Shown piece by piece: positions 28,701 to 43,700 of a DNA stretch of 64,000 bases. This stretch comes from Trichoplax adhaerens (taxonomy: Eukaryota > Placozoa > Uniplacotomia > Trichoplacea > Trichoplacidae), in contig NW_002060949.1 of assembly GCF_000150275.1 (NCBI RefSeq), positions 271,861 to 335,860 on the forward strand, written 5' to 3'. The notes below the pieces were generated by a model, which had not been told where the DNA came from, ran no database searches, and saw nothing but the letters and a program-made list of their open reading frames with translations. The stretch's first letter is position 1. The number at the start of each line of letters is the position of its first letter. A program made the position numbers and the translations under genes.

Positions 28701-31700
28701 ACTGGCACTCTTTGTCAAGATTATTATGGTACTGTAATGGTACTAATATCGTCATATGATTTAATATACCGTATTTAAACTGAAGTACTATATTTCTAGA
28801 AATTCAATCATTCTGCAGTATTTTTAGCGTAGATCTATGCTTATGTATTAGTTACGGTATACTCGTATATAGAAAATATACCATATGGATAGGGAAACCG
28901 TATCTATGAGCGTTTCTATTCATACAACATACAGTATTTGCATTTTTCATTTCTTTTAATTATGTACAAGAGCTTACAAATGGCACGGTATGGCTATTTC
29001 ATGGAAGGAATCATGCCGAAGGATTCGCCCAAATTTATCTTAACAATCAGTGGAATTCTATTTGCTCAACATACTCCAGTACCACCGTTGCAAATATTAT
29101 TTGCAAAACAATGCATTTGGGGTTCAAAAAGCAATATGCCAATAACTATTTTGGCATTGGCGCCACTATAGCAAATGTAACAGCATACCTAATTCATTGT
29201 CGTGGCCCAGAAACTAATATTAGTGAATGCATGATATCTAAGCTGAATTCAACGCAAGACTGTACGTCTTTAAGTCAATCAACTTTGGATGTTAGTGTAA
29301 CTTGTTCTGGTATGTATACGCAAATAGTGTACCAGGGGATGCGTTGTTAAATTTTTCGATATACAGTATTACTGAAACATCATAATGAACTACACTACAG
29401 ATTATGAATCAAGCTAGTTCTAATTAAAATTTCTGAAGATAGTTTTAAATAAGATTTATATCTAATATCAGAAAGATTCAACAAGAAGCTCATACATCTT
29501 TGTCGCTTTGCTAGTTGACACATGCTCTTCTAATCCATGTCAAAATGGTGCCACATGTTTAAAAAAGAAGCAAGGGTACGAATGTATTTGTGGAGAATTA
29601 GAAACAGGAAGACATTGTGAAACAAGTATGTTGCAATTTATAGACATCATTGATGAAAGAAAATCTTTAAAAAATTATTATAGCTCATTTAGTTAAAGAT
29701 AAATGTAACACTATCAGTTTTTTTAATCAAAATTGTAGGTGTCGGTAAACGAATTCGTTTAACCCATGGCGGTAGCAACTATGGAAGGGTAGAAATTTAC
29801 TATAACGCGAAATGGGGGGCAATATGTGATACACTCTTCGGAAAAGTTGAAGCCGATGTTGCATGCCTTCAGTTAGGCTTTCAGAGATCTGTGAACCTAT
29901 CATGCTGTTCGTATTACGGCAGATCCTACATTGGAGCATATTATTTGAAAGATCTGTACTGTCGTGGTTATGAAAAATCACTAATGATTTGTGGGTGGGG
30001 GTCGATGATAAATTTTAAATGTGCCAGAAATAAAGCTGTTGGAATATTTTGTACTGGTTTGTATATTCTGAGAAAATTAATCTTAGTCAACTTCTAGTAG
30101 AGTAGTGAGATTTTTTGCCCTAAGGAGCACGGGTATGGTATGTTCTTTTATAATCTATTTAAATCTTTAATATAACAGATAATCCTTGTCAACCAGGCTT
30201 ATGCCGTAATGGTGATTGTATTCCTTCTACTAACGTAAGTAAGAAATATTATTGTCGATGTCACGACGGCTTTAGAGGACCTGTATGTGATCAAAGTAAG
30301 ATTGCAAGAATCAAATTTAATTGCTAGTACTTTAAAAGTTTCACTGAGATCGCTGTTAGAACAATAATATCGCTTATTTGAAACTCACGTTGTATTATTC
30401 CCTTCTTTTATAATATAGTCGATTATTGCTTCAACAGTCGATGTATATCGAATGCAACTTGTGTAAACGACTTTAGTAGCTATGCCTGTTTATGTCCTTC
30501 TGGTTATTACGGAGCTAAGTGTGATCAAGGAGGTAACTACCATAATTTGTGAAATAATTACAAAGTCATTGCGTGCGTATATGACTATTTTTAGGGAAAT
30601 CTTCTCAAGGATTAGAATCCGATATATTTCTAATTTGCGATTTGAAGAAACTTGTGTTTATAGTTATTGTTTCTTGTACCGGTATTTCAAACATTATGTT
30701 TTTTCGTTGATATTATTGGAGAAATAGTAATATAACTAAATCTGAATACTCTTTCCAACATAGGGAATTTAAAGAATGGCGATTTACGCATTATTGATAT
30801 GAAAAATAATACGCGCATATCATCTGGGATACTACAAATATATAACAATGGCACTTGGGCCGCTATATTAAAATCCAGATCTGAGAAATCCTTTACTCTT
30901 TTAAGTGGCCTAGTTGCCTGTCGCAGACTAGGATTTCGTACAATTGGCAGTGTGAATTGTATGCGAAATATAACAATCTATCGTGGTAGTAGAATTCTAT
31001 ACTTGAGTTTTAATTGTAGCGGTGGAGAAACATCACTATTAGACTGTCCTAACGCAAAAATACTCTGGAATGTTTATAGCCATCGATATTCAGTAGTTAC
31101 CCTTAATTGTTCAGGTATAAATGGAATTTCTCATACAGCTGAAATTTTCTTTAATGATTTTATCATTTATTCTAGTTTATTTTATACCTAGGAAAAGCTT
31201 ATTTATTCAAGTGATTAACATATTAAAGTATATAATGGGTCCGGGTTGGGACCTACTATACACTTTAATCGTTACCACCATTATATGCGTATATGATAGC
31301 AGGTTAATTGCAGAGTAGCTATGAACATTTACATAAAAGTAGTTTTCCGTGTGTTTATCATCTGCACCAGTGACATCTTAACGACTCGATACTTATACCC
31401 TAATTATTTTCTTGGGTATTGACGCAAGAAATTACCCTTAGTAATGCTGATTTTAAATTCTATAATATTGTTATATAAATAGCTGTTTTAGGATTAAACG
31501 TAACAATCAGTAGACTGCTGGAATATTTTAAAAGCAAAGATTGTTTAGAAGCTGTAATTGCGTGTAATACTTATTACTGTACCCTTTAATATTTTAGCTT
31601 TGATGTATTAGTCGCAATATCTCGACAGGCACTATTTTGTAACACCGAGATAAGCTATGGTATTAAGAGCTGTTACTTATGCGAATATTATTATTAATAA

Positions 31701-34700
31701 GCTTGTAATACTATGACGCCATAAATATGCGATGTCAAATCTAAAGGCCCAATTTCATTTAGTACATTTGTTATGAGACAGCAATATCTATTCAGCAAAT
31801 ATAAAATTTTGATAATTAAATTGAGTTTATTATCTCAGCGTTATTTAGGAACTCATGTATACGCGTAGGTTATGCAATTAGCACTATGCGTAAATATTCA
31901 ACTGAATCTTGAAGATTTGTGATCATATACCGATTAACATGAGTGTTGAAATTATCATCTAATCACCCATATTTAAAAGCATTCATATTTTTACGTACTA
32001 GATTCCCCATGCCAGCTTAATAAGATGCAATGCTTGCATGGTGGGCAATGTATTCCAGATGATAGCGATATTATTGGCTTCAGATGCAAATGCCCTCATC
32101 AATTTTCTGGGCAGTTTTGTGAATTCGGTAATAATATAAAGTAATGTCAGCGGTTAATCTATGTGATAACTATACTTATTTTTCGCTGTTTCTTTCATAA
32201 AAAAAAGTTAATGATGTTTTAGCTAATAACGATTTCTGGTATGTTTTAGGCATGGAAAGTTCATTACGCTTACAAGACGGTACTAGTCCATACGATGGCC
32301 GATTAGAAATTTTTCATAATCGCCAATGGGGAGGAGTTTGTGATGATAATTTTTCCATGGTGGAAGCAAATGTAGCTTGTAATCAACTTGGTTACGGAAA
32401 AGCGTTGTCATATTTCTGTTGTTCAAACGTAATAACGAAATCTCAACGAAGATATCGCCAAATTAATTTTTATGGGGTGTATTGGTTAGATAACGTTAAA
32501 TGTAGTAGCAAAGTCAAAAAATTATCGGATTGTCATCATGCTGGTTGGGGAATGAATAACTGTGGAGTAACGGAGGCAGTTTCAATACAATGTGAAGGTA
32601 ACTTTTTCAGAAAGATTTTTGAAAAATACCAATTAAACCCTTAAATTTTTCTTAAGAGAGTGGTCTATTGGTAATGTAAAACCCAGATTTTTTCAACTAG
32701 TAATGTACTATATAATGGCAGTTAATACGGCATATGATAAATCTACCATTTAAAATCTAGATCTACTTCTACAACTATAATTCAAATTTTACTAATATTG
32801 TTTTATATCCATACAATTACCTAAACTTGCATGTACCGTAATACGCGTACATGACCAAAACGTTTTATGATCTTCTGTTTTAAAGAGCTTACCAATTTAT
32901 CTGTAATTTCTAATACAGTACTACGAGTATTAGCGCTACTAAGATCCAAAGATTCAGTTCATTAATTAGTGCTACACTTAAGCATACTCTGTTGCCCTTT
33001 TAGATTATGAGAAGAATACGATATGAGACTGTGGCCAATCTACTGACAGGACTTATTTTAGGACTATTAAATTAATTCTCCAATTATTAAAGTCTGCTGC
33101 ATTTTTTCGATACGCTATTAATTACAGTAGTCAAGTTTTTAACAATCTGTTTGGAGCATGAATTTGAAAATATTGGGTGCCAAACCAACGCGATTAATTC
33201 TTGGCCGAAAATTAATAATAGAGATATCTGCTAAATATTATTTCATACACTAAAGTTAATACTGAATTAAAACGTAGCTGTCGTCATTGCTTTTGCTAGG
33301 ATTACCCTACACTTGTAATTCTTTAAACCCTTGCAAGCATGGCAAATGTATTTATGTTGGAGCAATGCCAAATTACAAATGTAATTGTTCCTCTACAAAT
33401 TACATTGGTTACAACTGTGACACCTGTAAGTATACGCGTGAAAGTTTCCTTCGTAACTATATGTAATTTAATTACAAATCGGATACCTGTGACCAGCAAA
33501 TTAGACAAGAGGTTACACAATTCATTCTCTTATGATCTATAACTCTATTACTACTAGTTAATTATTGCGCTACCAATTTTTGTCCCGCTGGCGCAACATG
33601 TCAAAACGAATTCAATGGCTACACTTGCTTATGTCCAAAAGGATTATACGGAAAAAATTGTTCAATAAGTGCAGTATTTCTTAGCTTTAGCAAATACTAA
33701 ATCCCGAATAGTATCATATAATTGCCACCTGTGCTTTTAATTATATTAAATCCTCTATGCAATTAAAAATTATCGCATTTTCTTATATAGATGCTAGCGA
33801 AGGAGAAATAAAATTGATTAACACAATCTCTAATGCAAGTATGGAGGGTATCGTACAAATTTTTCATAAAGGCGAATGGATGACAATTTGCGATGATTTT
33901 GCATTTAACATAGCTACAGCTAGAGTTATCTGCAGACAACTAGGTTTTGTATCAGTAAATTTAACCCAGTGCTGCTCTAGATATGGCCATGTGACATCCA
34001 CAAAATGGCTTCGTAAGTGATATATCATGTAAAGTTGTAGTATACATATTTAAATGACGGTAATATCTTTATTAATAGGCTACAGTACTGTAACACACAT
34101 ACGAATGCCAATTTTTTCTCGCTCACTTTGTAATAAACAAATATGCCTTACGTAATGTCTATTAATTTTTAACAGGTGATTTAAGTTGTTCTACGAATGA
34201 AACTACCATTCATAAATGCCTTCAGAAAAGTACTGTAACAAATTCATGTACCTCTATAGACAACATTGGTATTCGCTGCAGCGGTAATCATTGTCGAACA
34301 TTTACAGATACCGGAACAGTAATTCATTATCAGATTTTATTAATTGGTTTTGTAATATTTGCAATCATTAATTACGTTACCTGATATTAATGTCGGTATA
34401 TATATCTTCTTTAAGTATTTTCGTAATCTCCTTTTAAGTCAGATATTTCCGTCAAATTTGATACAGTAATTTATCTACATTATATTTATATTAACTGATT
34501 AATATCATGGTTGGATCTTCTTAAAATTATTATTAATTACACTTAATTTTTTAGAAAATCCATGCTCGCCGTCTAGTTGCTTAAATTCAGGTATTTGCAT
34601 GCCTGATAGTAATGAAATTAGAGGCTATCGGTGTGAATGTAAACCACCCTATTCTGGTATTCGCTGCGAAATAGGTGAATTAAAGAAAAGCAATAATAGT

Positions 34701-37700
34701 TTCATGAAATATTGAGATTACTGTAAGATAGAGTTCTCCGTTTTACAATACCATTATAATTGTGTTATTTCTACGTTTATAGTAGTTTCTTATATGGAGC
34801 GGAGAATCCATATTTGAAAATTAATGTAACTTGTTATCACTGTATTCAATATAGAATTTGAAAATTCATTGCGGCTGGTATCTGGTCCGGATAAATACTC
34901 AGGAAGATTACAAATTTATCATAAAAAAGTTTGGGGGGCAATTTGTGACGACAAATTTTCTCTAATAGCTGCTAGTGTTGCCTGCAGACAACTTGGATAC
35001 GACGGCGCAAGTTCTTTTAAATGTTGTTCGTATATGTATGGTGCTGACGGTTGGCATTTAAACAATTTTGGATTCTATTGGTTAGACGATCTTGATTGCA
35101 TTGGTAATGAAACTGAACTTGCATCGTGTAATCATGCTAGTTGGGGGCAAACGAATTGTCGCTATAATGAAGCTGTATCTATTAAGTGTTACGGTAGGTG
35201 ATTAGCAATATGACTTGGTATCTATATTTCAGCTTAGGATAAATTCGATAGCGAATTGATGGCCGAACAATTTTTATATGGAAGGTTTTGACGTTACTAA
35301 TAATAAAATCCATTAAAAATGATTATACTCTCATATTAAGTATTACAGTACCCAGCTAATCAATTTATGCTACATATTAATCGAATAATGCATATGTAAC
35401 TTCCTTCATATTTTATAGAACTAGATAAATGCAGCAGCAATCCGTGCATAAATGGCAAATGTATTAAGACGCATACCATCCCTAAGTATAAATGTATTTG
35501 CAGTTCTGGCTTTACAGGATATCATTGCGATACAGGTATTATAATATCATTCGCTACGACTAATACCTACATACGTGACTATAAATAGATACTATACTCG
35601 TATACTGTATGGCTGTGAAAGATATAACTAATTCGCATGCTATAAGTATAAGATACTAAGTAAAATGTACTGCAATGAAGCCAAATAAGTTTTTCTAAAG
35701 CTACAATAGTTATTACAATACAAAATAGTAATGCAGAATTTTAAAGGTTAAGCTTCATTACATTGTAATCCTGTACTGTGCGCATTTTAGGTATTTCATG
35801 TCTCAGTCATCCTTGTAATGCAAGTTTTAAATCTTGCGAAGATACACATTATGGTCATGTCTGCATTTGCCGGGATGGCTATTACGGTGAAAACTGTGAA
35901 AAGCGTAAGTTCAACAGATACGTAAGTACTAATTGACAATTTAATGTGCGGCATATAGCTATGAGCCACGTTCGTACATTGATTAAAGATAGCAAAAAAT
36001 GTAATACAATTAGTAAAGGGTCTCATGTATGGTTAACTACTTTCATATAATAAAATTCCCGAATAGATGCAGTAAATGGTGCACTGAGATTAATAAATGA
36101 TAACAGCACTCAGACGACTAGCGGTATTGTACAGATTTACCAAAATGGAACATGGGGTACTGTTTGCAGTAGATATTCATTTAGTCGATCTGCAGCAAAT
36201 ATTCTTTGCAAACAGCTTGGATATAAAACCGCATTTTCTTATGACTGCTGTTCTAAGTATGCTCATATAACCGGGAAAATTTGGATAGGTAAAGTCAAAA
36301 TAAATTATAATGTCATTCCATTCATTAGTATGTTCGCAAGCACTGATAGAACGTTTATCATACTATGCTAAATCAGACATGATTAAAACAGTCACCAAAA
36401 AATATTAAATTTTAGAAATCCATTCTTACAGGTGAAATAAATTGCTATGGAAATGAAACCAGTATAAACGATTGTCCTCAGCTCAGCTTTAATTCTAAGT
36501 CGTGTATGCATCAATCAGACGTTGGTTTGCATTGCAGCGGTATGTAAGATTTGAAAAGTTATGAAACTTTAGCAGCCGTGCCCTTCCTAAATAGTGGGGT
36601 GGAGCATATGATTTATACTGATAATTACAAGATGCTACAGTATGAACTAGAATCCGGTCTACGACTGCTATTACAGCAGTTATAATTTGTCTAATGATTG
36701 TTAAATATACTACCTGGGTTAGTATGAAGTAATAGATTCTATCAGAAAGACACATTTTAGTTTTATTCATGATAATAGTAGGTGAATAATTATGATTTTC
36801 ATAGTATAATACTTGTAAAATTTATACCAAAGCATGGCATCATTTATACACGCACGTTTCGTTAAAAATGTAGTTATTGATTTGCTTAAAAAATTAATAA
36901 CCTGGTTTACTTTAACGCTTTATTGCATATCCCATTCATATGAATTGAATAGAATTTCACGTTTAATTCATTAATGAAATCAACAATTACCTGATATTTC
37001 CTATGAATGCTCTTAATGTTACAAATATAGAAAATCCATGTTATTCTTTACCTTGCTTAAATAATGGCACCTGCCTCTATAATCATACAACAGTGGCATA
37101 TACCTGCCGATGTACTATAAAATTTAAAGGAGAATACTGTCAAATCGGTAGGTTGATACGCTGATTTCTTCTAGGAAAGATATTGGATAACGTAAGTTTG
37201 CATATATCAGTAACCCCAGTTTATAAACCCTAAAATAGAACGAGAAGGAGAAGTACGTTTAATTTATCAGAGGGAAAATCGTACAGGTCAATTGGAGATA
37301 TTTCATAAAAGCAGTTGGCATACAGTCTGTGGCTACCGTTTTAATATGAACGCCGCAAATGTTGCATGTCGGCAACTAGGTTTTCTTAAAGCGGAAAAGA
37401 TTAACTGTTGTTCGAGAGATACGGAGCACAAAGAGGTATTTTTGAACGAATTTGTATGTCTAGGCGACGAAAAAAGTTTACTCGATTGCAAACAAAGGTA
37501 TCAGAGAATGTGTACCTACCGAGGAGATATTATCATGTCGCTTACCTGTTCGAACGGCCAATGTCGGGATGGTACTCTGCGTTGTTCTTCCAACGCATCT
37601 TGTGTAGACAGTATTGCTACATCTTATTGCACGTGTCCGAATGGCTATTATGGTCGTTATTGTGACCATAGAGCCTATTATGGCGATATTAGGTTAACCT

Positions 37701-40700
37701 ACTCAACTTTTGGTCGTGTAGAAATTTATTCTGGGGGCTCATGGAATTCTATATGCATTCAAGGCTTTTCGTCAGGAAGTGCATTGGTAATCTGTAGGCA
37801 ATTAGGTTTTAAATCCTATAAAAGTTATCACGTCAGTTATAAAAGCTACGCAGATGCTACAGGTGGAATTTTGATGGACAGCCTAAACTGTACCGGTCAT
37901 GAGCAAACAATTTTAAAATGCCCGTATAATATCTATACGAAATGCAATCATAATCAAGATGTTGCTGTTGAATGTACAGGTAATCGAGATGGATTTTTTT
38001 AAATGGTTTAAATAATGTAATTGCTTTAAAATTACTTGTACTGCCTGAATTTTACAATATAATTTCATAATTATAGACGTTCCCTGCGAATCATCACCAT
38101 GTTTAAATGGTGGAGTATGTATTTCAGGCAAAGATAATTTTCAAATTAACTGTAATTGCCCTCAGTGGTTTACAGGAAGATTATGTGAGACAGGTAAACC
38201 TAAAATAAAACAATATTTATAACGATAGCAAAGGTCGTCAACTTTGGGAAGGAGGTCTTTATTAAAAGTACAGCGCAGTAGGGTGATCGATATTTGCTTT
38301 TTACACCTATCAGAAGCTGTGTAGCGATTTAATTTAGGTCATATGCAAATTTTTAAACCAATAATTTTTTTAATTAATTTAATATCTTAATGCATTAGCT
38401 CTTGAAAACGCACTTCGATTGGTCCGTGGAAGTAACAACCGCACTGGTCGCCTTGAAATATTTCACAACAAGCGTTGGGGAGCTATTTGCGATGATGGAT
38501 TTAATGATATAAATGCCCATGTAGCTTGTAAACAACTTGGCTTTGTCTCATTTGAGTGGTATCATTGTTGTTCAGTTTATGGAATAGATGAATTTTTATG
38601 GATGGAAAATATAACATGTTATGGAAATGAATCTATGCTCGCAAATTGCTCTCATTCTCCATGGGGTAGTCATGATTGTTCAGGCTATGAGACTATGTCT
38701 CTTAAATGTAGATTGAATAGTTGTATTACAGGTGATCTTCGGTGTTCATCCAATGCAACATGCTATCCTCATAATTTGTTTCAGGATGCCTACTGTAGGT
38801 GTCCTGATGGTTCATATGGCCGTCAATGTGAGTATCATGGCGTGAATAAGGGAGATTTGAGGCTTGTACCAAATGTATTCTACCCGGGCATGAAATCAAT
38901 GTCAGGAAGAATTGAAGTCTATGCAAATGGTACTTGGAATACAATATGCGGTAAAGGGTTTACGAAAACTAGCGCAGAGCTTATATGCCACCGATTGGGA
39001 TATAATGGAGTGAAAAGCTATTACAAAAAGACAAATACAGATGGAAGCTTTGGCAAAGGGTATGGACGTATTATTATGTCGCATTTACAGTGCTTGGGTA
39101 ATGAAACATCAATTCTGGATTGCCCTTATCACGCTAATGTTAATTGTGATCATTTACACGACGTTAGCATAATATGCTCAGGTAATGTAATGCAAGATCT
39201 GGAGCCATGGCTCAATTATGATTTATAACTTTATAGTCTATCGTACAATGTTTTTAATATTGTTATGAATAGCATTATGATCTAGTCTTATGGGATGCAT
39301 GTTATACTATATTGTATGTTGTGATAGCTATTGTTCAGTTTTTACTATATCTTACTGAAGTAAAAATTTTTACTTCTTAGATGAAATATGTAGAAAACAA
39401 GTGACCCCGTGTATGTATGGACGATGTATACAGGGTAAAAATGCAGCTGAATATGAATGCGCATGTCAAAGAGGATATACTGGCCAAAATTGTAGTATTG
39501 GTAATATCTGTAAAATCGTATTAATTTTAATTTTATTTGGATAGAATTTTACGCTATACTAAAATTTTATTTTGCTACGTTGAAGAAATAAATGAATGTG
39601 CTTCCAATCCATGCGGTCCTTCCATAAATAATCAGAGTATTTGCGTAGCAGGTGTAGATAATTTCTTTTGCCAGTGCGCTGAAGGTTACACTGGATATAA
39701 TTGTTTATATGGTAATTTATATATATTTTTATAATTGTATCCAAAAAATGGATAGCCACAAAGTCAGTAGTTGTACTACGATTATCAGTTATGATTACTT
39801 AATTTTTTCCTATGGGATTATTTACAATGTGAATAGATGATGACAAAATAAAAATACGATTATTTGGAGGTTCTCATTATGGAGAAGGATATGTAAAAAT
39901 ATTTCAACGTGGTCGATGGGAAATCGTTTGCAACGATGGCTGGAAGTTCGCGCATGCAAACGTAGCGTGTCGCCAGCTAGGATTCAAAGCAGCCAAAATG
40001 AGTTATGTCCGTGGGAATAGGAATAAGCAGCTTACATTTATAAAGAGCTATGGGAAAGAAATAGGATACTTGAAAGCAAGGTCTTGTTCAGGCAATCAAG
40101 TATCGCTCAATCAATGCTTATTTAGTATTTTGAATTCTTCTCAAGAATGCTTTACAGGAGAAGTTGCTGGTATCACCTGCATAGGTTCGCTGTATTCTTG
40201 TGAAAACAAGTAGATAATCAATTATGTAATAATAAGGGTAGGATTTATATATGGAATGGCTTACATAACTTTATTCGATACGATAGTGCGGCATTGTATC
40301 GTTAATGGTAAACAATAACAATTAATTAAATTTATGGAGTAGCAGTTAATCTATAAATTCTCAAAAAATTAACTAATCTAGTGAATTTGGGAATCGCTCC
40401 TTGTTTTTATACGTATCTTAGACGTTACAACTTTTCTAGTGCCAATAGAAGGAGTAGATACTTTTACGCTATATCTATGAGTATGAGTATGTATTTATGC
40501 TTATCCTGTAGATAAATCACTGGATCCATCCATGGAAGGATTAGCATCAGTCCATTCGGCGTAAGTTAATTATGAATCTTGCACAAATTTTAAAATTGTG
40601 ACATGCTATCTGGTAATTGTTTAAATGTCTGTTAAAGTGGACTAATTAAATTCTAAAGCATTGAGGAGAAGTAGTAAAATGTGTGCCATTCAAATCTCAC

Positions 40701-43700
40701 ATTCTAGAGCCTCAGCAGATAGCCTTATGTGCCCGAATGATCAAATAGGTTTCTTTGTTTTATCATTTTATAAATAAGCATATAACCATAACAGCAAATC
40801 TTTACTTTTATGAATACGATAAGGTCGATCCTGCTCAAGTTCTCCATGTATCAGAAGTAACGGCTCATGTATAGATATCATAACGCCATTTCAGGGTTAT
40901 ATCTGCACCTGTTCAAGTGGGTTTTGGGACGAAAGCCAATGCCAATCAGGTTTATAAATTTTACATCGAATGAATGATTTAATCCTATAGGGGCGGCCCC
41001 GACTTGCGAATTACTCAATTTTTTATTTTATAATATATCTTAGCCACATATTTTTATTCATTATTGTAATTTAATTAACATGGAGATAATTTATAATATG
41101 ATTTATTTCATTGATTAATATTGGCCGTTTCTTTTCTGTTTAGAAACATTTATGTCTGAGGTTTACCTAGAGCCTAATGCTACACGATTCTATCTAAGTG
41201 AAAGCATCAGTATAAAGTGCTCGATTGTCGGAAAACCCAAGCCTGACATCGCATGGCTTAAAGACAATGTAGCAATTCATTTAAATGATCACACTAAACG
41301 ATTTCATATAGTTAGAATGTATCAAGAGTCTAATAAAATATTAATATCGTGGCTAACAATATCCGAGCTAAGACCAACTGATGCGGGAAATTATACTTGC
41401 ATAGCAAGTTTTCGACATAATAAAACAACAAAATTGAAACAGGGATCTACATATTTACATTATGGTATGTTTTGGGATTCTGTTATCTTTAAATTTACAG
41501 TACTGTACATGCCTGATTGTTTATTATGGTTAATATTGTTCTAGTTCCTCATTCTGCTTTTTACTAGGACTTTAGTGTAATAATAACAACAACTTATGAT
41601 TTTTATACTGGTTTTAAGGATTGCATTTTAATATGATTACTTTAATCCTTCCCAGAAGATATTATGGATGATGAGAAAGACTGCTTTCGGTATTCCGTAT
41701 GTGACAGAAATGCAATATGCAGAAGGATCGATTCTAAATTTCTTTGTCAGTGCAATGAAGGGTATACAGGAAATGGTCACGTTTGCCAAGGTCTGAATTA
41801 AAATGTTTTCCTAATTTGATAGATAATTTAATTTTTATTAATTCTGAATCCATATCGGATGAAACTAAGTGTATTTATCAATTACTTAGTGATGCAACAT
41901 ATAGCAACAATTATAGCTCTCAATAATTTTAAGCAATCTATTAATCCTTTTTCAGATATTGATGAATGCCAATCAGTTATTACACCTTGTGGCAATTTAT
42001 CGACGTGCATTAATGTTCAAGGGTCATATCGCTGCAAATGCAAGATTTTAGTAAATATAAGCTCTACTATATTAGATGGGACAGAAAGGAAGTCAGATCA
42101 AGATTGTTCTGGTAATGCGAGACTTTTTAAATTAATTTAGTATTTGGAGTACAATTCATTCCTTAGACGACGGAGACACGAGTGCAAATTTAGTGATAAG
42201 ACTAGCTAAATGCAAAACATTCGTTGAAAATATAAAATAAGCTGCGTATCAATGTAACTGAGTTTAGAAGAATTAGATTTCAGCATTAACTAATCCTCGA
42301 TAAATATATTTTACATTTTAATAAGATTGTATTTAAAAGTCAAGTAAACGCTCACATTTGAAATTTAATTAAAGTATAGCTTTAGAAGATAATTCCCTAA
42401 AGCAATTACTAGTAATGGCACTGTTGCTTTAGGACTCTAAAGGGATTTAAAATTGCTAGTTCGATGAAAAATAAGTTTACTGAACACTATTTAGATAGCT
42501 GCAATAAAATTAGATAGCATAACACTGTTAGTACAATGGTGTACTTGACATTTATGGTTGGCCGTAATAAATGTATTAATGTATTTACTTACAGTTAAAT
42601 TATATACCGCGACCGTTATCTTATCGGGAAGCTTTAACAATGAACTCTATAATAAAACGAGTACTGAATTTAAAAGTCTTGCTGCACTAATACGGACACA
42701 GGTAATAAATAGTGATTTTAAATGACAGTAAACAAATTATATATCTATGTAATGAGTCATGGAAATAAACAAACTGGAGATTTTGATCTTTACTTAGACG
42801 GGTATTTCCTAAAAGTAGTAAATAGCTATGATGTATTATCATTTTTTTGTATAGATTCTTAAAATTTATCGTGATACCGTATTTAATGGCACAATTTTGG
42901 ATATTCTAATAAACCGCATCAGGTAAGTAAGTGTGCATTTAATTTAATTTAATCTTGTAGCTACTGTAGATTATGGCTAATGAAAATCTGAATATATCTT
43001 GTTATTCCGTTTATTTCATGTTTGCTTAGACCTGGAAGCATTAAAGTAGAACTGACTATAGTTACTCGAAGTAATGCGTCAATTTCTGTAACAAAGTTAT
43101 TAAACACTTTAAGGAAACTACCAAACTTGGGGAGCTATGCAGTCATTGGTGTAATTACACCAGGTATTATGAAATATTATAGTTTATGTTTTTTTAACGT
43201 AAAAATAATGGTAGGTAATACTCGTGTAAAAATACGAAACTTGCTAATACATTGATATGGTAGGTTTAAGCGATCAATATTTAGGCAAAACTTGCAGTTT
43301 AATAGGGAATTTTATACTATAAAATTGCAAGTCTAATGAATATACTATCAGCTATATAATGATCGCTTACGGTGAAGTTGTTTATTATTTGTGGAAGTAA
43401 CTTTATGAAATGTTCTAGTAAGTTCCACATATTCTAAAAGTGTTAAGACAGTAATGACTACTTTAAACGAATAGCTAAATTTTAATACGAGAATAAATGT
43501 GATATTAATTGACCTCTAGTAATCAGTAAAGTTCTGAAATCGTAACTAAATAGCATACATCATATATGAAAGTAACCATCAAAGTAATATATAGAATATG
43601 TGCCAATATGATTTATATAGAAATAAAGTTTATTGAAATAGTCTCGATTTGATTATAGTAAAATAGTATTCAATTAAAGAGCTTTTCTTAAGTGAAGACC

